7,483 nt of DNA from Akkermansiaceae bacterium UBA956 (lineage in GTDB: Bacteria; Verrucomicrobiota; Verrucomicrobiia; Verrucomicrobiales; Akkermansiaceae). The DNA lies in assembly GCA_002293145.1 (NCBI GenBank), contig DBCO01000021.1:1-7483 (forward strand). The letters are read 5' to 3'. Below the pieces are notes generated by a model. It was not told where the DNA came from. It saw nothing but the letters and a program-made list of their open reading frames with translations, and did not search any database. The number at the start of each line of letters is the position of its first letter. Position 1 is the first letter of the stretch. Both the position numbers and the translations under genes were made by a program. Positions 1 through 7,482 of the stretch are shown here, in pieces.

Positions 1-1
1 G

Positions 2-835
2 TTAGTACAAGAAATCGAGTCGCGTGCAGGCGTGAAATTTTTGGGCAATGTCGTGGCATCGGGCACGGAAATTCTCAGCGCCTTGGGCGAAGAACACATC
101 GCGACGGGGCGACCGATTCTTTACACCAGTGCAGACTCTGTGTTGCAGATAGCTGCGCATGAGGATGAGAAGATCTTCGGTCTTGAAAAATTGTTAGATC
201 TTTGCCGGACGGCGCGGCTGGTGTTGGATGAGCGCGACATTGCGATTGGTCGAGTGATCGCTCGACCTTTTGTGGGTGATGCCGTGAGCAATTTTCAACG
301 CACTTCGAATCGGCGCGATTACTCGTTGCTGCCACCGCGCACGGTCTGGAATGAGTTGCAAGAGGCAGGTGTGCAAGTGATCGGAGTGGGAAAAATTTCC
401 GACATCTATGCGGGGCAGGGGATCAGTGAAAGCCATCCGACCAAATCGAATGCCGCGGGTATGGTGAAAATCGCCCAGTTGTGGGACGAGAAACGTTTGG
501 AGCCACATGTGATTGTGGCGAATCTTGTCGATTTTGACATGCTGTATGGGCACCGTCGCGATCCACAAGGTTATGCGCAGGCCCTGCGAGAGTTCGATAC
601 ATGGTTAGGAAAATTTTTGCCAATGGTTGAGTGTGGAGATTTTCTCTGCATCACGGCGGATCATGGTAACGATCCGTATTTTGCGGGTACCGATCATACT
701 CGTGAAAAAGTGCCTTTGCTCACCTTGCATGCGCCCTTGCCGCTGTTGGCAAGCGATGATTTTACGCAAGTGGCGCAGTTACTTCGGCGGTATTTTTGTG
801 CACAAATCGCAAGTTTGCCTGCTATCGCTCCGTGA
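2..835 (+). CDS. deoB: Phosphopentomutase, C-terminal 277 residues (5' end outside window)
   Basis: DeoB interconverts ribose or deoxyribose 1-phosphate and the 5-phosphate in the cytoplasm, feeding nucleoside-derived pentose into central metabolism. It is a two-metal (Mn) enzyme of the alkaline-phosphatase superfamily. The frame is open to the left edge, so the GTG at 32 is an internal valine and not the start. By comparison with the family (about 390-400 residues), roughly 110 N-terminal residues are missing, including the first metal-binding Asp and the phosphorylated Thr. Visible family motifs are YTSADSV (substrate-contact Asp), GRVIARPF, the segment NRRDYSL, VGKISDI, and the metal ligands: Asp (536-538) and His (551-553) in DFDMLYGHRRD, Asp-His (659-664) in ITADHGND, and His (695-697) in GTDHTRE. 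The C-terminus ends at the usual place, so the visible part looks intact. It converges with the genes to its right and shares no operon with them. Identification is near certain. Confidence 0.96.
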   Translation, partial: LVQEIESRAGVKFLGNVVASGTEILSALGEEHIATGRPILYTSADSVLQIAAHEDEKIFGLEKLLDLCRTARLVLDERDIAIGRVIARPFVGDAVSNFQRTSNRRDYSLLPPRTVWNELQEAGVQVIGVGKISDIYAGQGISESHPTKSNAAGMVKIAQLWDEKRLEPHVIVANLVDFDMLYGHRRDPQGYAQALREFDTWLGKFLPMVECGDFLCITADHGNDPYFAGTDHTREKVPLLTLHAPLPLLASDDFTQVAQLLRRYFCAQIASLPAIAP

Positions 836-979
836 TATCATGCCAATGATACAGGGAGTCGAAATTAGAAAACAATGATACGCAGGCCGCCAACTTCGCT
901 TCCAAAAGTTCCTTCGCCGCTGCACGTGCTGATGCAGCATCGGCAAACGAACATGTAACGAGAATCGGATGAAATTCAT
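822..979 (-). pseudogene. cutA: cutA remnant: N-terminal half of a CutA-like protein, no in-frame start, 3' half lost
   Basis: Reading the - strand from 968 down to 843 gives about 42 residues that follow the CutA family closely: PILVTCSFADAASARAAAKE, then a helix leading into the hallmark KLAACVSLF, then SLYHW, matching the family's 'LAAC...(S/T)xYxW' core. CutA proteins are small (about 100-115 residues) trimeric cytoplasmic proteins linked to divalent-cation tolerance. Two defects are visible. First, the matching frame is open from 1007 but has no ATG, GTG or TTG before the homology. The nearest ATG (979-977) is one base out of frame, so a single-base loss near 969-970 would explain it (MNFI joined to PILVTC). 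Second, after YHW the frame runs HDITER to a TAG at 822-824, inside the conserved 3' end of deoB, so the C-terminal 60 or so residues (normally WEGK onward) are gone. An intact gene would have followed the large gene on the same strand with about 31 bp between stop and start. The homology is firm; the order of events is inferred. Confidence 0.85.
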
Positions 980-1010
980 TTAACTTACGGAATATCGTAG
1001 CAGAAAATCA

Positions 1011-4000
1011 TCACATGCCAAAACGAAATCGACCGAAATAGCGAGGGCTGTTCGGCGGTGGTGTGATGCGGAAAGTGAGTCGATCCACGCCTGCTGGGCT
1101 GGTGAGTCGATCGTTGGAAATCAGCGTGTAATTGGCATTGCTCCAGTTGATGAGATTGCTTGCGCCCTCAGGAATTACTTCAGCCTGTTGTGCGTTGACG
1201 TTGCGTGTGATCGACATCAGAAATGTTCCTGCGGGTTCTTTGAGGAATGTTGGATGCAGTGATTGCTCCGCCATTTGTGGGTTGCCGCCGAGATAGTATT
1301 CGAGCATGGTAGACAATCCATCGCCATCGAGATCTTGATCAGCGGCATGATTGCCATTGGCAAGTTTCCACGCGGCATAGGTGATGGCTCCATCAATGCC
1401 AGGAGAGCCGCCGTTGTTCGCTACGCTCGCTCTCCAACTCAATGGATCACTGAGATTCGGCAGGGAAAATGGCGAAACCAGTTCTAACGAATATCCATCG
1501 CCATCGGCGATTGTAGGCCAGGGAATCGCATCATCGTATGAAAAACTGAGTAGCAGGGAACCATCGGCACGGCGCATTTCGATGATCTCTCCGCCATTGT
1601 CGAGCTGACCGAGAAATGGTCCGACAACGTTGATGCCGCTGCCAAATGTGGTCGCAAATGCTGTAAGATCTTTGGCGATAACGAGTTTGCTTCCAGGGCC
1701 TAACAGAGCCCCGCCTGGAGTGGTGTAGGTGATGCCGAGAGTAAAGCTGACATTGCTCATATCAAGCGTGTTGCTCGAAATGTTGGTGAGCTCCACATAC
1801 TCCGTCGTTTCAATGGCTCCCGATGGATTGTAATAGATTTCAGAAACCACAAGGTTGCTTGCACTAGGCAAAACGATTCCGCCGGTGTTGTTCACAGTGA
1901 TCGAATCATTGCCGATGATTTGTCCAGAGTAATTGACCGCTTCTAACGAAATGAGATTCGCGCCAGCACCCAAGGGGACCGCGAGTTGCCATGCGTTGTT
2001 GCTGGTCCATGTAACATTCAGAGGGACGCTGGAACCGACAATGCGAATGTCTTTTACATCGACCCAACCTTGACCTGCAAGCGTTACGGGGCTCACAGCG
2101 GAAGAAAAATTAGAGCCTCCATTGGTTGTGATGGCAAAGGACGTGGTGGGTATGTCGGTATTGATCGCATTGAGAATGTAGTTCGAGCGCGTGTTGATAT
2201 AACTCAGATGAGAAGAAAAACTTTCGCTAGGAAGAAGTGAGCCGTAATGGCTGGCCCACGGGCTCATGTAGTTTTGATTGAATACCGTTGTGCAAATGTC
2301 GTGGAGTTTTCCGAGATAGGATCGGCGATAACGTGGTTGTGCAATGATCTTGTTGAGTTCGCTATTTTCAAAAATGCTGCGTGTTGCACTGTAGGAAAAA
2401 TCAAGATCGTGAGGGAAATACAAGACACGTCCATCGGGTCTAGCGTAGAAAATGCCATTGTGATTAGCATTCGAAAAAAATGAATCACCCGCACCACTAG
2501 CGCAGGAGAAGGCGAGTGCACTGAGCCATTGATCGACATCAATGACGTCTTCCAATCCGGTTGCGAAGGCCGTGCCGGTTTTGCTGAAATGCTGACCCAA
2601 GGCAATGATGCGCGTATAGTCATCGACATCCTCATTGTTTTCTAACAAATAATTCCATCGATAGTTTTCCTTGTCGGCGCCAAGACTAACAACGTCTGTA
2701 CCAACAACGCTATCGGGTGTAGGGAGTTTGAAGCCGCTGCCATCAACAGTAGTGGGGTAGTAAATCAATTCGTATTCATATGCGGTGCCATTGCTGCCAT
2801 TGTCGAATTGCGAATCGAGAAAAACATCGCCAAAGCGTGCGAGTTGCATGATCGCCGTGCTGGTGTGCGCGGGATCGGGGGCGATGACTTTGCACAAATC
2901 ATTGTATTCGGCTGGGATACCACCGCCGGCATACATCATGTGATCGTATAGGATTTCTTGCGCCCCAGTGATTTGACCCTCAGAGCGATCAATCGAAACG
3001 GTCTTGTGCACACCGCGAAACAATTGTCCTGCATAGAATCCCAAATTGAATCCCACGCGGGCTGTTGCGGGCCGACCACGTTGACTGCTTTTCAAGCGGA
3101 CACCCACGTTGTAGTAAACTTCTTTTTCGTTATAAATCACTGTGCAACCGAGTCGTTCATTGCTCATCAAGTTATTCAATTGATAGAGTAATGCTTCTTC
3201 AGCAGGCGGCATGATGATTCGCAGGTTGTGCAATCCATTTGTCGCTGCTAGGCCGTCATTGACCTGATAGAGCGCATACGATTGGGCTCCAGCGGCAGGA
3301 TAAAGCGCGGTGGCTGCAGGACTGGCCGCGTCTGTAGCGGAAGCGTAAAACCGCACCACGCTGGATGCGGCTTGCGCTGGAATCTCGGCCTCATAAATAC
3401 CTGCACTGATCAGATTCATCGCAACTGAGCTGAACGAGCCGCCATTGACGGAATAGAATAATGTTAGGGTTGCCATACCATCAGGGTCGCTAGCTTGTGC
3501 GGTAATCGTCACGGCTTCATTCGCGGATGGTACGGTCGGGCTGTGCGTAAGATTAGCAAAACTCGGTCCGATGTTGTTTTGTGCTGTCGAATTAGCGGCA
3601 CCGGGAGTTCCTGGATCATCGCTTCGCGCCAGTTCGTTGGTTTTGGCGCATCGATTGAAATACAAACGTGTATTAAGTCGGTTCGATCCATTGAGCCATC
3701 GTGCGCGATACGAGATTTCATACACTAAGCCATTGGTGATGGATCTTCCCGCAGCAAGTGTGGTTTCGACGTGATTGTGCATGTGCTCGGTTGCTCCAAG
3801 CGAGCTGAGGAAAAGAACTTGGTTAGAAGCGTTCGTCGGATCATTGACGATCGAGGCATGTCGATGATTGCCGAGAAATCTCCAGCCTGTAGTTCCATTT
3901 TGAAAGTTGCCATTGGCAAGCATTTGCGTAGCCGCACCATCGGGGTTTTCGATGACGGAAATGTCGTCGATCAACACATCTCCACGATCTAATAAACCGA

Positions 4001-6698
4001 AGATAAACTCTCTCCACTGGGAATCGGGGCCCACACTACTTGCAGCAGCGGTCATGCGGTAGGTGTAGGTTTGCCAGTTTCGTTTCGAGCTTTCTTGACT
4101 GGCACTCCATGATTCTGGTGACTGATTGTTGGCATGAGCATCGCGTAACTCCAACGATGATCCAGCCCCATCAGCAAGATCAGTCCAGCGTCCACCATCG
4201 AGATACTGCACTTCATCTGCCGGATTTCCTACGGCATCGGTTAGTGTGATGGTTTCGCCTTCTCCTGCTAGACTTCCCGACCACGGACCAAGTACTGTTG
4301 CGCCGGCGGCTGCTGTGAAATTTCCGGGCGTATGCGCCACGAGTAAGTAACTGTCCGGCAGCATGATGGTGTTAGGCGGGAACGTGTAAGCAATTCCATT
4401 GGTGAAAGACCAACTGCCAAGGTCGATGGCAGTGTTGCCGCGATGATACAATTCAATCCATTGTTTGCTGTTACTCGCTAGGCTAACTTCTGCAGGTCGG
4501 TAGCAGATTTCGTTGATAACGATGTCGTTTTGCAACTGGAAGGTGTTCGCACTACTAGGTGTTTCACTGCTCGGTCGTAGCCACTGATCAGGCCAAGCAT
4601 CGGAAAGTCCGCGCAATTCGTTGTCGATGGTGCGCGCATCAGCAATCGTGCCATCTGGTCTTTTGATGACGACTTTATCGCCATCGATCACACTGAATCC
4701 GAGTTGTGCCGTGGTATAGTGAATCAACGATCCTGCCGCAACTGTGGTTGAGGGTAATAAAAAAGTGTTGGTGGTAAGGCCTTGCACCTCGATGCCATAA
4801 CCCGCCGTGGAACTGGGTGTATTGTTTGGGTTGATCAACTCAATGTAAAAACTTGACGAGCTATCTGCTGCAATTTCATTGAGTCGAAATGCCGGTGCCG
4901 CATCAGGATCTTCGGGCGTTTCATAACTCGTCAGCGTGGCATCGAAGTAACACGTATTGTCAGTAGCTCCTGTGTGTAACGAGACAGCAAGCACGTTGGT
5001 TCCTTGCACCAGTGCGGTCGCGGGCACGGTGATATCGTTGCTATTTTGCGGCACTGTGAGATCTGAAAGAGCGTTTGTTGTGTGTGTGATCGTTCCCGCA
5101 GCGAGATTGCTACGGGAAATTTCCTGACCGTTCAAATAAAATACGCCACCATCGCTGAGTGTGTGACGAAGTTTCAAATTCGTGCGCGCGGGATTTCCGC
5201 TGAAAGTGAAACTTTTTCGCAAATAGGATGTCGAAGCAGAGGCTGCGATGGTTGTGTTCACAGTCGAATTCGGAAATGCAGTTGTTAGGCCGTATTTTGA
5301 TTCGAGGTAACTGCCGACCGCTTGGAAATCGCTTGTGGAGAGCTCGTTCTTGTAGATTAACATTTCTGCCACATCTCCTGCGTATCCTGTGGCTCCGAGG
5401 CTGGCATGGTTGCCTAACACAATTGGTTGTGGTGTGAGGTTTTCGCCCGTATCCGTCTCGGAACTTTCCATCACGCCATCGACCCAGATTTCAAATCGTG
5501 CGGCGCTGAGATTTCTTCTAAGCGTTACGATTTGATACTGGCTTGTCGAGATCGAGGTGCTGGATACGGGGCCGCCGAGTCCGCTTGAGTTGTCATAGCG
5601 CTTTTGAAAGCCGAAGCGACCATTGACGGCTTTCAAAGAAACAAGTGGTGCATCAACGGTAGCGACACGGTCACAAATATAAGCGCCGTCACCGCCTGTG
5701 ATGGAGCCATTCGTAATTACGGCTGAGGCCTTGCAGACGATAAAATATACGAAGCCTGATGTGGGGGTGATGTTTGGTGTGAGAGTCGCTCGCATTGCGT
5801 CGTTGCCATCAAAACTCACCGTAGGTTCACCTGTAAGTGTGGAGTTTGTCTCAAAGCGAGGATCATCCGTGTTAATGAGATTTTGCGATGAGCCATCGCT
5901 GGTATGGGTATCGGTCCAACTTGTGACGATGGTATTATCTACTAAGCCTGTGATCGCTCCTGCCCGATATCGTGAAGTCAATGAAGCAGTGACCGATAAA
6001 ACTGGAATAGTAGCCGCCGAGCCAAACGCTCCAGTGCCGGAAGTCCAGATTGCATCATTGAACGCTGCATTCATCCAATCACTCGGCGGGGCAACAACGG
6101 TATCGCGATACTTCCACGATTGGTTTGCGATGATGTGCTCCACGACAATGGGATCATTCGAATACAAAAAATTCGACTGCTGAGGAGTGCCGCCCATTTC
6201 GATGCTGGCGCGCCAATTTTCCGCAGGCTCTGAGGCGAGACCGGGACGTCTTTTTGCGAGAGTGGCGCCCAGACCATCGGCGGCTAGTGGCCAAGATCCG
6301 CTATCGCCGTAGCTGATGCGATCCATCAATCGGTTACTCGAATTTCTCAGTTCGATCGTTTCTCCAGAGTTTGACAACAATCCAGTGTATGGTCCCAGAA
6401 CACCTGAAAATCCACTCCATGAGGAATGAGCGGGGAGTTTGGCAATGATCAGGTTGGCTCCCGCATTGATGATTGTGCCTTGCGGAAATGTGTATTCGAC
6501 ACCATTGGTGAACTTCCAGCCGGAGATGTCGATGTTTACTGCCATTTGGTTGTGCAACTCAATCCACTCGGCATCTTGCGTGAGCGGGGGGTTGTAGTGG
6601 ATTTCCTGAAATGTCACTACGGCATCAGGGCTGTTAGCCATTACTTGCGAGGTAATGGCAATACCAAAACTAAGTAGCTTGATCAGATGACGTCGCAT
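1011..6698 (-). CDS. Large secreted multidomain protein: four lamin-tail domains, LamG-like insert and CotH-type kinase domain
   Basis: About 1895 residues from the ATG at 6698. Residues 1-21 (MRRHLIKLLSFGIAITSQVMA) form a signal peptide, so export is likely. Approximate domain order: lamin-tail 1 (26-167, WIELHN); first half of a galactose-binding-like domain (182-240, SWKYRD); LamG-like domain (241-471, FEIWVDG, VLGNH, AEMLIYKNELS); second half of the split domain (476-592, VFYLNG, GTNVLAVSLH); lamin-tail 2 (602-719); lamin-tail 3 (725-867, QWIELYH); CBM-like domain (872-1026, NGNFQNGTTGWRF); Ig-like (1044-1146); CotH-type kinase domain (1154-1515); Ig-like (1517-1606); lamin-tail 4 (1614-1771, EYVELTN); calcium-site-like DQDLDGDG followed by EY (1787-1801); beta-rich tail ending FRF. 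The kinase part shows VGVRLKSS, HKTVSIDR, DVFLDSQFDNG and FPHDLDFSY, the last resembling the family's metal-binding 'P(W)DLDxxF' signature. The ATG is preferred over an in-frame TTG at 6740 because the signal peptide starts there and the TTG lies in a hairpin loop; neither has a clear Shine-Dalgarno sequence. The substrate and role are unknown; adhesion or matrix function is inferred from the modules. Confidence 0.93.
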   Translation of the reverse strand: MRRHLIKLLSFGIAITSQVMANSPDAVVTFQEIHYNPPLTQDAEWIELHNQMAVNIDISGWKFTNGVEYTFPQGTIINAGANLIIAKLPAHSSWSGFSGVLGPYTGLLSNSGETIELRNSSNRLMDRISYGDSGSWPLAADGLGATLAKRRPGLASEPAENWRASIEMGGTPQQSNFLYSNDPIVVEHIIANQSWKYRDTVVAPPSDWMNAAFNDAIWTSGTGAFGSAATIPVLSVTASLTSRYRAGAITGLVDNTIVTSWTDTHTSDGSSQNLINTDDPRFETNSTLTGEPTVSFDGNDAMRATLTPNITPTSGFVYFIVCKASAVITNGSITGGDGAYICDRVATVDAPLVSLKAVNGRFGFQKRYDNSSGLGGPVSSTSISTSQYQIVTLRRNLSAARFEIWVDGVMESSETDTGENLTPQPIVLGNHASLGATGYAGDVAEMLIYKNELSTSDFQAVGSYLESKYGLTTAFPNSTVNTTIAASASTSYLRKSFTFSGNPARTNLKLRHTLSDGGVFYLNGQEISRSNLAAGTITHTTNALSDLTVPQNSNDITVPATALVQGTNVLAVSLHTGATDNTCYFDATLTSYETPEDPDAAPAFRLNEIAADSSSSFYIELINPNNTPSSTAGYGIEVQGLTTNTFLLPSTTVAAGSLIHYTTAQLGFSVIDGDKVVIKRPDGTIADARTIDNELRGLSDAWPDQWLRPSSETPSSANTFQLQNDIVINEICYRPAEVSLASNSKQWIELYHRGNTAIDLGSWSFTNGIAYTFPPNTIMLPDSYLLVAHTPGNFTAAAGATVLGPWSGSLAGEGETITLTDAVGNPADEVQYLDGGRWTDLADGAGSSLELRDAHANNQSPESWSASQESSKRNWQTYTYRMTAAASSVGPDSQWREFIFGLLDRGDVLIDDISVIENPDGAATQMLANGNFQNGTTGWRFLGNHRHASIVNDPTNASNQVLFLSSLGATEHMHNHVETTLAAGRSITNGLVYEISYRARWLNGSNRLNTRLYFNRCAKTNELARSDDPGTPGAANSTAQNNIGPSFANLTHSPTVPSANEAVTITAQASDPDGMATLTLFYSVNGGSFSSVAMNLISAGIYEAEIPAQAASSVVRFYASATDAASPAATALYPAAGAQSYALYQVNDGLAATNGLHNLRIIMPPAEEALLYQLNNLMSNERLGCTVIYNEKEVYYNVGVRLKSSQRGRPATARVGFNLGFYAGQLFRGVHKTVSIDRSEGQITGAQEILYDHMMYAGGGIPAEYNDLCKVIAPDPAHTSTAIMQLARFGDVFLDSQFDNGSNGTAYEYELIYYPTTVDGSGFKLPTPDSVVGTDVVSLGADKENYRWNYLLENNEDVDDYTRIIALGQHFSKTGTAFATGLEDVIDVDQWLSALAFSCASGAGDSFFSNANHNGIFYARPDGRVLYFPHDLDFSYSATRSIFENSELNKIIAQPRYRRSYLGKLHDICTTVFNQNYMSPWASHYGSLLPSESFSSHLSYINTRSNYILNAINTDIPTTSFAITTNGGSNFSSAVSPVTLAGQGWVDVKDIRIVGSSVPLNVTWTSNNAWQLAVPLGAGANLISLEAVNYSGQIIGNDSITVNNTGGIVLPSASNLVVSEIYYNPSGAIETTEYVELTNISSNTLDMSNVSFTLGITYTTPGGALLGPGSKLVIAKDLTAFATTFGSGINVVGPFLGQLDNGGEIIEMRRADGSLLLSFSYDDAIPWPTIADGDGYSLELVSPFSLPNLSDPLSWRASVANNGGSPGIDGAITYAAWKLANGNHAADQDLDGDGLSTMLEYYLGGNPQMAEQSLHPTFLKEPAGTFLMSITRNVNAQQAEVIPEGASNLINWSNANYTLISNDRLTSPAGVDRLTFRITPPPNSPRYFGRFRFGM

Positions 6699-6727
6699 GG
6701 ATGAAATGGGTTTGGAGAAAATAGCTA

Positions 6728-6750
6728 CGCGAGCACACAAGGCGCTCGCG
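6728..6750 (-). terminator. Possible intrinsic terminator hairpin in the 85-bp gap
   Basis: CGCGAGC (6728-6734) and GCTCGCG (6744-6750) form a perfect 7-bp GC-rich stem around a 9-base loop. Read on the - strand the hairpin begins 33 bases past the TAG of the upstream gene and is followed by TAGCTATTTTCT, a T-rich but interrupted tract. The position suits termination or attenuation between the two - strand genes. The broken T run makes it a weak candidate, and it could instead be an mRNA-processing or stability element in the leader of the downstream gene. Confidence 0.4.
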
Positions 6751-6783
6751 CAAGTCGAGGTAGGGAGTTACGCAGGTGATCGA

Positions 6784-7482
6784 CTATTCCTCGATCCGAT
6801 AAAATTCGCGAGCCTCGGCGGTTTCGGTTGCGGGAATGATCGCTTGGCCTACGCCTGCGGCATCGGTGGTAGTGGTCAGAGGAGTGGTCAGCGGGCCAAA
6901 GGGCGTTACGAGATCGGGGGACTTCGTGACATTGTATGTAGTGCTGGCAGCGCCTTTGTAATTGATGATGAAATTGCTCGAGGCATCACGACTGGTGCCC
7001 GTGACGAGTAGATCTGTCGAAACCTGAGGAACGACTTCGTTGGTCAAACCATACAGGTGGAACGAGCCGCTGGCAGGGAGGGAGCCAATTGGCACCGTGG
7101 CTCTGATCATGAGATCCGTCGATTCCGCCACATAGGTGTAACAGACGTAGTACGCGGAGTGGTCATTGCCGTTGTTGAGCACGACTCCGGGACGATCAGT
7201 CACGAGTGAACCAAAGGGGGTGTCGGTGGTCGCACCATTGATGAATTCAAAATCAATCGGACGGCTACTCGCTCCAACAAGGTCCCAAGGGCGGATGAAA
7301 ATTTTGAGTTTGTAGGTTTCTCCGACTGTTAAGCCGCTAAGAGTGTAAGTTTGGAAGCCTCCTGGACCACCATAAGTATTGTAAGTAAACCCGCCTAACA
7401 TGTCTAGCAAGCCAGGGCCAGTGACATTGCCCGTTGCGGGGAGCCAAGTGCCATTGGTGATCGGATTAATTTCGGCGCCTAT
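6784..7482 (-). CDS. Exported beta-rich protein, C-terminal 232 residues (5' end outside window)
   Basis: The frame is open to the right edge and stops at TAG 6784-6786; the TTG at 7410 is internal. Two regions are visible. Residues about 1-150 of the fragment form a beta-rich domain with TYTLSGLTVGETYKLKIFIR, an RPIDFEF strand, YYVCYTY and SFHLYGLTNE. This resembles the galactose-binding or CBM-like domains found in secreted Verrucomicrobiota and Planctomycetota proteins, but I cannot assign a named family. Residues about 156-232 form a compact tail (YNVTKSPDLVTPF, then EFYRIEE at the end), a type often seen at the C-terminus of exported proteins in these phyla. No PEP-CTERM motif or C-terminal membrane anchor is present. 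Any catalytic domain would lie upstream, outside the window. It is co-directional with the large kinase-bearing gene, 85 bp from that gene's ATG, with a hairpin between. That it is coding is well supported; its function is unknown. Confidence 0.85.
   Translation of the reverse strand: MGAEINPITNGTWLPATGNVTGPGLLDMLGGFTYNTYGGPGGFQTYTLSGLTVGETYKLKIFIRPWDLVGASSRPIDFEFINGATTDTPFGSLVTDRPGVVLNNGNDHSAYYVCYTYVAESTDLMIRATVPIGSLPASGSFHLYGLTNEVVPQVSTDLLVTGTSRDASSNFIINYKGAASTTYNVTKSPDLVTPFGPLTTPLTTTTDAAGVGQAIIPATETAEAREFYRIEE

Noticed and set aside
32..34. GTG at 32 as the start of a short phosphopentomutase
   Set aside because: The frame stays open to the left edge and codes for family-like sequence (LVQEIESRAGV) before it, so the gene simply begins outside the window.
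836..851. Hairpin TATCAT-gcca-ATGATA directly after the deoB stop, as a terminator
   Set aside because: The 6-bp stem is AT-rich and is not followed by a T tract on either strand; part of it lies within the cutA relic sequence, so it is probably chance.
779..979. A 66-codon - strand frame starting at the ATG at 979
   Set aside because: Its translation is low in hydrophobic pattern and unlike any family; the CutA homology is in the adjacent frame. Only the ATG itself may be a relic of the cutA start.
5698..6183. A 161-codon open frame on the + strand opposite the LamG-like region
   Set aside because: It lies fully antisense to a well-supported coding region with recognisable domains, its translation has no recognisable motif, and the length is plausible by chance opposite a long gene.
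6699..6783. A sigma-70-type promoter for the large gene (TTGTGT or TTGCGC with TATTTT or TAGCTA)
   Set aside because: The spacings are about 11 or 20 bases, outside the usual 16-18, and the hexamer matches are poor.
6697..7011. A 104-codon + strand frame crossing the gap between the two - strand genes
   Set aside because: Most of it is antisense to the coherent C-terminus of the exported protein, the translation resembles no family, and it starts at a chance ATG beside the start of the large gene.
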